A stretch of 28,137 nucleotides of DNA. Source: JAWWBN01 sp033720955. GTDB taxonomy: Bacteria; Acidobacteriota; Thermoanaerobaculia; Multivoradales; JAHEKO01. Position 1 is the first letter of the stretch. The number at the start of each line of letters is the position of its first letter. Under the pieces are notes generated by a model that was given only the letters and a program-made list of their open reading frames with translations, made no database searches and was not told the DNA's origin. This document shows positions 23,058 through 28,137 of this stretch, piece after piece. The stretch covers positions 1-28,137 of the forward strand of contig JAWWBN010000021.1 in NCBI GenBank assembly GCA_033720955.1, written 5' to 3'. The position numbers and the translations under genes are program-made.

Positions 23058-23849
23058 ATGGAAGATCGGTTGCTGCTCCTGAAGCTCCTCGTCACGCCGA
23101 GCCTCATGGCCGCGGCGACCCTCGCCCAGCGTCGCTGGGGCGCGCGAGCCGGTGGCCTGATCGCCGGCCTGCCGCTGACGGCGGGGCCGGTGAGCGTCTT
23201 TCTCGCCGTGGAACAGGGGCCCGGCTTCGCCGCCGTCGCGGCCCGCGGCACCCTGGTGGGCCTGGTGGCTCTGGCCGGCTTCTGCCTGGCCTACGCTCGG
23301 GCCGCGCCCCGACTCCGTTGGCCCGCGAGCCTCGCCGCCGGTCTCGGGGTCCATGCCGGGCTGACGGCCCTGCTGCTCCAGACCCGGCTCGCCTTCCTGC
23401 CCGCGGTTCCCGCCTCCGCCCTGGTCGTCGCAGTCCTCCTGGGAGCGCGGTGGCTCGGGCCGCGGCGTGCCCCGCCATCGGTCGTGCCCCGCAGAGCCCC
23501 GCGCTGGGATCTTCCCGCCCGCGCGGCCGTCTCCGCCGCGGTGGTCATCGGGCTCACCGCGCTGGCCCAGAGGCTGGGTCCGGCGGCCAGCGGGATCCTG
23601 GCCCCCTTTCCGGTCTTCGCCGGCATCCTGGCGGCCTTCACCCATCGCATCGACGGCGCCGCCGGAGTGCAGGCTCTCCTGGGCGGGGTGCTGGCCGGAT
23701 CGTTCGCCTACGCCACCTTCTTTCTCGTCGTCTCGCTCATGATCCCGCGGGTGGGACTCCCGGCCACCTTCTCCACGGCCACGATCCTCACCGCCCTGAC
23801 GCAGATGGCGGTGGCGGCGGTGCTGTCGCGGCGGGCGGTGCAGCCGTGA
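23058..23849 (+). CDS. Integral membrane protein with internally duplicated halves
   Basis: A 263-residue hydrophobic protein with about eight to nine membrane segments. The two halves resemble each other: ATLAQRRWGARAGGLIAGLP + LTAGPVSVFLA in the first aligns with TALAQRLGPAASGILAPFP + VFAGILAAFTH in the second, each followed by a glycine-rich helix. This suggests an ancient gene duplication, common in transporters. GGGAGA precedes the ATG. It stands 67 bases after the TPR gene and could be read with that operon. It resembles uncharacterised membrane proteins I cannot name with confidence; a transport role is inference. Confidence 0.65.
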   Translation: MEDRLLLLKLLVTPSLMAAATLAQRRWGARAGGLIAGLPLTAGPVSVFLAVEQGPGFAAVAARGTLVGLVALAGFCLAYARAAPRLRWPASLAAGLGVHAGLTALLLQTRLAFLPAVPASALVVAVLLGARWLGPRRAPPSVVPRRAPRWDLPARAAVSAAVVIGLTALAQRLGPAASGILAPFPVFAGILAAFTHRIDGAAGVQALLGGVLAGSFAYATFFLVVSLMIPRVGLPATFSTATILTALTQMAVAAVLSRRAVQP

Positions 23850-23981
23850 CGCACCGCCGCCCCAGCGCGAACCTCCCGAGACGCGCCCCCGGAAGGGGCT
23901 CGAACCGAAAGCGCCGCGAGGAAGAGCACCCCTCCAACGAGATCTCCGACGCAATTCAGAAACCAACGAGAGGAGCACCAG

Positions 23982-25481
23982 ATGAGTCATCGGCCACCGA
24001 GACCGAGCCGACCCGAACTGGCCCGCGGCGCGCGCGGCGGAGGGGGGCCGACGAGATCCGCGCTCTCGAGGAGCTGCGCCGCGGCCCTCCTGGCTGCGGC
24101 GCTCGCCGCCCCGCTCTGCGCCGCCGAGGGCCAGACCGGGTGGCCCCGGCAGCTTCGCTGGGCGGAGATCCCCTCGTCGGCCCTCGCGACCCTTCCCCTG
24201 AAACCGGTCGATCCCGACGTCGTCGTCCACGAGCGCGAACGGCGCGGGTTCGTCACGGTCCCGCTCGACTACGGAGATGCCAGCGGGCGGACGATCGAGA
24301 TCTTCTACCGGCTCCTGCCCACGACCGGCGACGCCGAGCCCGACGGCTCCGCACCGATCCTCCTCTTCATGAACGGCGGCCCGGGCGCTCCGGCGAGCGC
24401 CTACCGTCCGCTGGACTACGACTACGACGCGGCACCCCACGACGCCTTGAGCGAGCTCTCGAGGTACTTCCGGATCCTCGCCGTCGACCAGCGCGGGACC
24501 GGGAGCTCGGCACCGCTCGACCTCGACGACCCGGCGCTCTCGCCCGAGGTCATCGCCCGCTACTTCGACTCCGACGAGCACGCCCGGGATCATGCGCGGG
24601 TAGTGGACCAGGTCGTCCCCGGTCGAGAGCATTTCTTCGCTCTCGCCCGCAGCTACGGGGGCGAGATCGGGTTTCACTACCTGCTCGACGACAGCGCCCG
24701 ACGACCCGCCGGCTTCATCTTCTCGAGCGCCGTCCTGCCCCACTCGGACGCCCTCGAGACGTTCCTGCTCCGCCGCCGGCGTCAGAAGGAGCTCAACCTG
24801 GAGCTGCAGCGGACCCGGCCCGGTACCGTCGGCAAGCTCGTCCGGCTTCGGGCGCACCTCGAGTCTCTCGGCCTCGAAGGTGCGGCGGTCCACCTGCTCT
24901 GGCCCTCTCTGGGCCGGAGCCCCGACTGGTCGGCCGAGCTCGACGAGCGCCTCGACCAGCTTCTCGAGATCTCCGACCCGACCACGATGAGCTCGGAGCT
25001 CGGCCACGGCATCGGCGAGACCGTCAACCTGCTGAACTACGTCCTCTCGAGCGCGGCGCTGACCCCCGGCTACACAGATCGATCGATAACCGTGGAGACC
25101 AGCCGGCAGATCCCCTTCGAGGCATGGATGCTCGACGAGAACTGGGTCCTCAACCAGATCGGCCGCGACGGCACCTGGCGAGAGGAGTTCATCGCCGCCG
25201 TCGACCGCAACCCGCCGCCCCCGACGCGCTTCCCTCCCCCGGAGGAGATCCGCGCAGCGTTGGGGCGGGTGCGGGCGCTGTTCACGTTCGGCAGGAGCGA
25301 CGCGTTCCTGCCCCAGGAGCTACAGCTCGAGCGGGCGCGGCGATTCCACGTGCCAGGCCACACCGAGCTCCGCACCTTCGACGGGGGACACGGCGCCGCG
25401 TTCGGGGCCGAGGGCGCGCGCTTCCTCCGCGACTGGGCGACGCGGGTCCTCGAAGAGCGGACGGCGCCCGACCCTCCGTAG
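23982..25481 (+). CDS. Exported alpha/beta hydrolase, peptidase S33 family (proline iminopeptidase/tripeptidyl aminopeptidase-like)
   Basis: A 499-residue protein with a long basic leader followed by a hydrophobic signal (CAAALLAAALAAPLCAAEG). The S33 oxyanion motif NGGPGAPAS is at 131-139 and VDQRGTGSSAPL at 168-179. The nucleophile is probably S224 in LARSYGGEIG, with D440 (GRSDAF) and H470 (DGGHGAAF) completing the triad. The nucleophile elbow reads A-R-S-Y-G instead of the usual G-x-S-x-G. Family members remove N-terminal proline or short peptides from peptides; others are lipases or esterases. AGGAG lies before ATG 23982. It is probably monocistronic and acts outside the cytoplasm, perhaps in peptide scavenging. 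Confidence 0.82.
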   Translation: MSHRPPRPSRPELARGARGGGGPTRSALSRSCAAALLAAALAAPLCAAEGQTGWPRQLRWAEIPSSALATLPLKPVDPDVVVHERERRGFVTVPLDYGDASGRTIEIFYRLLPTTGDAEPDGSAPILLFMNGGPGAPASAYRPLDYDYDAAPHDALSELSRYFRILAVDQRGTGSSAPLDLDDPALSPEVIARYFDSDEHARDHARVVDQVVPGREHFFALARSYGGEIGFHYLLDDSARRPAGFIFSSAVLPHSDALETFLLRRRRQKELNLELQRTRPGTVGKLVRLRAHLESLGLEGAAVHLLWPSLGRSPDWSAELDERLDQLLEISDPTTMSSELGHGIGETVNLLNYVLSSAALTPGYTDRSITVETSRQIPFEAWMLDENWVLNQIGRDGTWREEFIAAVDRNPPPPTRFPPPEEIRAALGRVRALFTFGRSDAFLPQELQLERARRFHVPGHTELRTFDGGHGAAFGAEGARFLRDWATRVLEERTAPDPP

Positions 25482-25499
25482 GCGATCTAAACCCCATGG

Positions 25500-25519
25500 C
25501 CAGCGGCTCCGGCCGTTGG
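25500..25519 (+). terminator. Possible hairpin after the hydrolase gene
   Basis: CCAGCGGC pairs with GCCGTTGG (eight pairs including one G-T) around a TCCG loop, starting 19 bases after the hydrolase stop. No T tract follows. It lies in the gap between two convergent genes (25482-25750), in which I see no convincing gene. Confidence 0.35.
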
Positions 25520-25750
25520 TGGAGCGTGAGAGCTTTGGAGGCACCCGGAACCTGGCGCCCAGGCCGACCTCACCGGGCCAGCGGAACCGAGGGGGCGGGT
25601 ACGCGATCGCCCGCTTCGGGACGGTCGCAGCCGACGGCCGCATCCATTGGATCACGGTCCTCAATGGCTCTCGGGAGCTGCTCGCGGATCCGAGGGCTCC
25701 CTGCAGGTGGGACGCGACCCCCGGCCCGAACGGGACCTCCTCGCCGGCTC

Positions 25751-26527
25751 CTAGCGCCGCTCGTCGTCTTCGTCGTCGAGCAGCCGCGCCTCGGTCTGGG
25801 CGAAGCGGATGCGGGCGCCCGGTCTCACCTCCACCTCGTCGTCGATACGCCGGTCGTCGACGTAGGTGTGGTTGTGGCTGCCGAGATCGCGGAGCAGCAC
25901 CCGTCCCGCCCGTACCGTGAACCGCGCGTGGCGGCGCGAGACCGAGTCGGCCTCGAGCCTCACCTCGACCGCCGCGCCGCGGCCGACGTCCCACCTGCCG
26001 TCGGAGAGCTCGATGCGGCGCGGATCGGAGCCGGCCTCGAGGACCTCCAGCACCGGTCGCCTGGCCGGAGCCGGCGGCACGGCGGGTGGCGCCGTCTCCG
26101 GCGCCGTCGGAGGCGGGGCGGCGGCCGGGCGCGGCTCGATGCCGCTCGTCGCTCCGAGGTCCCCTGCCGATCCGAGGACGATCTCGCGCCCAACCGGCGG
26201 CACCTCGACCTCGGGCAGCTCGCCCCCGGCGGAGGCCTGGAAGACGAAGTCGTGGCGATCGGCGAAGGTGACGACGTGCAGCCCCGGCAGCGGTTCGGGT
26301 CCGGTCAGCCGGACGCCGTCCAGCCGGGTGCCGTTGAGGCTGCCCAGGTCCTCCAGCATCGGCCGGCGCAGCTTCTCGTCGTACCGGATGCGTGCGTGCC
26401 GAGCCGAGATCCGGTTGTCTTCGAGCACGATCGAGTTGTCGGGAGCGCTACCGACGGTGGCCTCGTCCCGGATCTCGAACTCGAGACCCTTGAACCGTCC
26501 GGTGCGGCAGAAGAGCCGGGCTTTCAC
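25751..26527 (-). CDS. Protein with two FHA (forkhead-associated) domains
   Basis: A 258-residue protein starting at GTG 26527, with GGAG eight bases upstream. The first FHA domain (about 1-95) has TVGSAPDN, S41-ARH44 and N65-GT. The second (about 158-255) has VGRGAAVEV, S197-RRH200 and a SHNHTYVD loop where N219 takes the NxT position. FHA domains bind phosphothreonine peptides. A Pro/Ala-rich linker of about 40 residues joins them. There is no signal peptide or membrane segment, so it is cytoplasmic. It lies 84 bases downstream of the multiheme cytochrome gene on the same strand and is probably co-transcribed, which suggests Ser/Thr-kinase-linked signalling connected to an electron-transfer complex. 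No kinase is in the window. The first domain lacks the strict GR pair (GS instead), so its binding may be altered. Confidence 0.83.
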   Translation of the reverse strand: MKARLFCRTGRFKGLEFEIRDEATVGSAPDNSIVLEDNRISARHARIRYDEKLRRPMLEDLGSLNGTRLDGVRLTGPEPLPGLHVVTFADRHDFVFQASAGGELPEVEVPPVGREIVLGSAGDLGATSGIEPRPAAAPPPTAPETAPPAVPPAPARRPVLEVLEAGSDPRRIELSDGRWDVGRGAAVEVRLEADSVSRRHARFTVRAGRVLLRDLGSHNHTYVDDRRIDDEVEVRPGARIRFAQTEARLLDDEDDERR

Positions 26528-26611
26528 ACGAAGATCTCCGGCTCGCAGCCCGGGGACCGCACGGCCTCCCCGGACGGCGCCACGGCGCGGCGGAGGCGCG
26601 CGCGATCGGCG

Positions 26612-28137
26612 CTAGTCGGCATCCCCTGAATCCGTGGCGGTGACGGCAGCCGGCGCGCTCACCAGGAGGCGGGAGTGGCGGGCCTTGTCGGGGTGGAAAA
26701 GGTGGCAGCCGACGCAGTCGGTAGCCACCTTGTCGGTAGTGTGGCACTGGCGGCAAGTGGCGATGGTGGGCAGATTGTGGATCTCGGCGCGATCCAGATG
26801 GCCCGGAGGCGGGTCGGCGGCGACGACCGCCTCGGCGACCGGAATGCGGTCGTGGCAGTCGAGGCACCCGGCCTGGAGGACGTGGGCACGGTGGTCGAAC
26901 TCGGCCCGCCGGAGGGTGCGCTGATTCTCGCGCACCCGCACGATGGCGCCGCGGTCGAGCTGGTGGCACTCCACGCACGGCTCGGTCAGATCGGCGATCA
27001 CGGCCTCGATCTCGCTCGCCCGGAGCGCCCCCACCGAGGGCCCGGGGGCGACATCGAACGCGGCGAGATCGAGCGGCGTCGTGGGATCGCGAACTCGCTC
27101 GGCCAGCCGCGCCAGCGCGGCGCGGATACGGCGTAGGTCCGCCTGTATCTCGGGCTCCGGGCGCTCGCCCATGCTCGCGGCGGCGGCGCGCAGGTTGGCG
27201 AGCGCCTCGGCGTAGATCTCCTCCGCCTCGACGTCGCACGCCGTCGCCAGCTCGCCCCCGGCCGGCAGCAGATCGGCGAGCGCGCCGGCGGCGTAGAGCC
27301 GAAGACGCAATCGACGCAGGTTCTCGAGGATCCACGGATCGGCGTGGACGACCGGCCGCTTCTCCAGCCGGTTGCCGGGCGTGAGGCGGAATGCCTCGGG
27401 CCCGCCCGCCACGAGCGGTGCGCGACCGGGAGCCGCCTGCCTCACGATCGTCTCCCACGGCACCACCCCGGGCCGCCCGCCGGGTCCCTCGTCGATCGGC
27501 AGCCGCGGCGTGCCGGTGGACGGCGGCAGATGGCAGGCCCGGCAGTGGCGGTCGAAGTCCAGCGGCCCGAAGCCGGCGCCGTCGGCGCGGGGCTCGTGAC
27601 AGGTCAGACAGCTCGCCTCGAGATCGAGCACGGGGTCGGCGCGCAGCGCCTCGCGCACGTGCAGGACGTGCGGGAAGCGCAGGGCGCCGTCGTCCTGCAT
27701 CGAGTCGGCGGCGAAGTCGAACTCGGGGTGATCGGAGTCGAACGAGGCCAGCTCGTGGCAGTTGCGGCAGCGGGCGTCGGCGACCGCACTCACCGTCCCC
27801 CGCCGGCCGCGGTGCTCGACGTGGCAGGAGCGACAGGGCAGCTCGTCGGCCTCGGCCGAAGCCAGGCGGTCGAGATCGCGGGTGCCGTGGAGGTAGTGGG
27901 CGTCGAACGAGTAGATCGCGACGGTACCCCCGAAGCGCTCGTGGCAGGTCGAGCAGCGCTCGTCGGCCACCTCACCGCCGCGGATGTGGCAGCTCTCGCA
28001 CGCGGTCTCGAAGGCGGCGTGGGCGGAGGAGACCGGACCGCTGGTCATCAGCCAGCCATAGCCGCGACGGTCGCCCCACAGTAGGACCGCCACCAGCACC
28101 GCCGCCGCCGCCGAAGCGATCAACAGCACCTTGTGCC
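26612..28137 (-). CDS. Membrane-anchored decaheme c-type cytochrome (start possibly beyond window edge)
   Basis: The frame stays open to the right edge, so the N terminus may be incomplete; a GTG at 28129 is a possible start but has no ribosome-binding site. From it the protein would have 505 residues. Ten CxxCH heme motifs are visible: CESCH, CSTCH, CRSCH, CRNCH, CLTCH, CRACH, then after a helical stretch of about 200 residues CVECH, CLDCH, CRQCH and CVGCH. Extra histidines in FPHVLH and FDHRAH are likely distal ligands. An N-terminal hydrophobic segment (LLIASAAAAVLVAVLLW) anchors it, placing the hemes outside the cytoplasm. It should carry electrons in an anaerobic or extracellular-type respiratory chain. 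The next gene encodes a two-FHA protein. Heme count is read directly; the redox partner is unknown. Confidence 0.88.
   Translation of the reverse strand, partial: HKVLLIASAAAAVLVAVLLWGDRRGYGWLMTSGPVSSAHAAFETACESCHIRGGEVADERCSTCHERFGGTVAIYSFDAHYLHGTRDLDRLASAEADELPCRSCHVEHRGRRGTVSAVADARCRNCHELASFDSDHPEFDFAADSMQDDGALRFPHVLHVREALRADPVLDLEASCLTCHEPRADGAGFGPLDFDRHCRACHLPPSTGTPRLPIDEGPGGRPGVVPWETIVRQAAPGRAPLVAGGPEAFRLTPGNRLEKRPVVHADPWILENLRRLRLRLYAAGALADLLPAGGELATACDVEAEEIYAEALANLRAAAASMGERPEPEIQADLRRIRAALARLAERVRDPTTPLDLAAFDVAPGPSVGALRASEIEAVIADLTEPCVECHQLDRGAIVRVRENQRTLRRAEFDHRAHVLQAGCLDCHDRIPVAEAVVAADPPPGHLDRAEIHNLPTIATCRQCHTTDKVATDCVGCHLFHPDKARHSRLLVSAPAAVTATDSGDAD

Noticed and set aside
25516..25920. 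134-codon open frame on the + strand
   Set aside because: Its second half is antisense to the FHA gene and the first half has no recognisable feature.
22917..26629. Very long open frames on both strands (696 and 1103 codons) over the membrane protein and hydrolase genes
   Set aside because: Composition is Arg/Pro/Gly-biased and contradicts the clear S33 and membrane-protein frames.

Overview
This is a GC-rich chromosomal window of about 28 kb. It is gene-dense, with many ATGA stop/start overlaps. The mix of genes suggests a Gram-negative, respiring bacterium: a PilY1-like pilus protein, a FadL-type outer-membrane channel, an ECF sigma/anti-sigma/CHAT-protease operon, a secreted DinB protein, a decaheme cytochrome and a quinone-linked molybdoenzyme. 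Acidobacteriota (for example Thermoanaerobaculia-like lineages) fit well, but this is inference from gene content and no phylogenetic marker is present. No rRNA, tRNA, CRISPR array, insertion sequence or prophage was seen.

Layout. 1-1254 (+) is the C-terminal part of a PilY1-like beta-propeller. 1306-9502 (all -) is a sulfur block. In transcription order it reads tusA, dsrE2-like, a CsoR/CstR-family regulator, a fadL-like outer-membrane channel, an FeS-NrfD fusion, a molybdopterin catalytic subunit and a TorD-type chaperone. Divergent from it, 9596-10801 (+) encodes a rhodanese-persulfide dioxygenase fusion. 10876-14860 (+) is an overlapping ECF sigma factor, anti-sigma factor and CHAT protease operon, followed by a secreted fibronectin-like/tail-fibre-like protein (15236-16633). 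16842-19027 (+) is a YtrA-type GntR regulator with an ABC ATPase and permease, then a secreted DinB-like protein. A divergent LysR gene (20695-19769, -) faces an FMN reductase/VOC/TPR operon (21013-22990, +). Next come a duplicated-fold membrane protein and a secreted S33-type hydrolase. At the right edge are a two-FHA protein and a decaheme cytochrome, both (-).

Main observation. Three inverted repeats share the plan ATAC(T/C)-N6-(A/G)GTAT. They lie at 6683-6698, 8297-8316 and 9547-9564. Each is in the upstream region of one transcription unit of the sulfur block, and one sits in the divergent tusA/dioxygenase promoter region. The block also encodes a CsoR/CstR-family repressor that lacks the copper-type His/Cys pattern. 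The simplest reading is a self-contained persulfide-sensing regulon. In this model sulfur enters through the FadL-like channel and is carried as protein persulfide on rhodanese, TusA and DsrE2. The dioxygenase releases it as sulfite, and a cytoplasm-facing, quinone-linked SoeABC-like molybdoenzyme oxidises the sulfite. The sites and gene families are seen in the sequence. The substrate of the channel and of the molybdoenzyme is inference.
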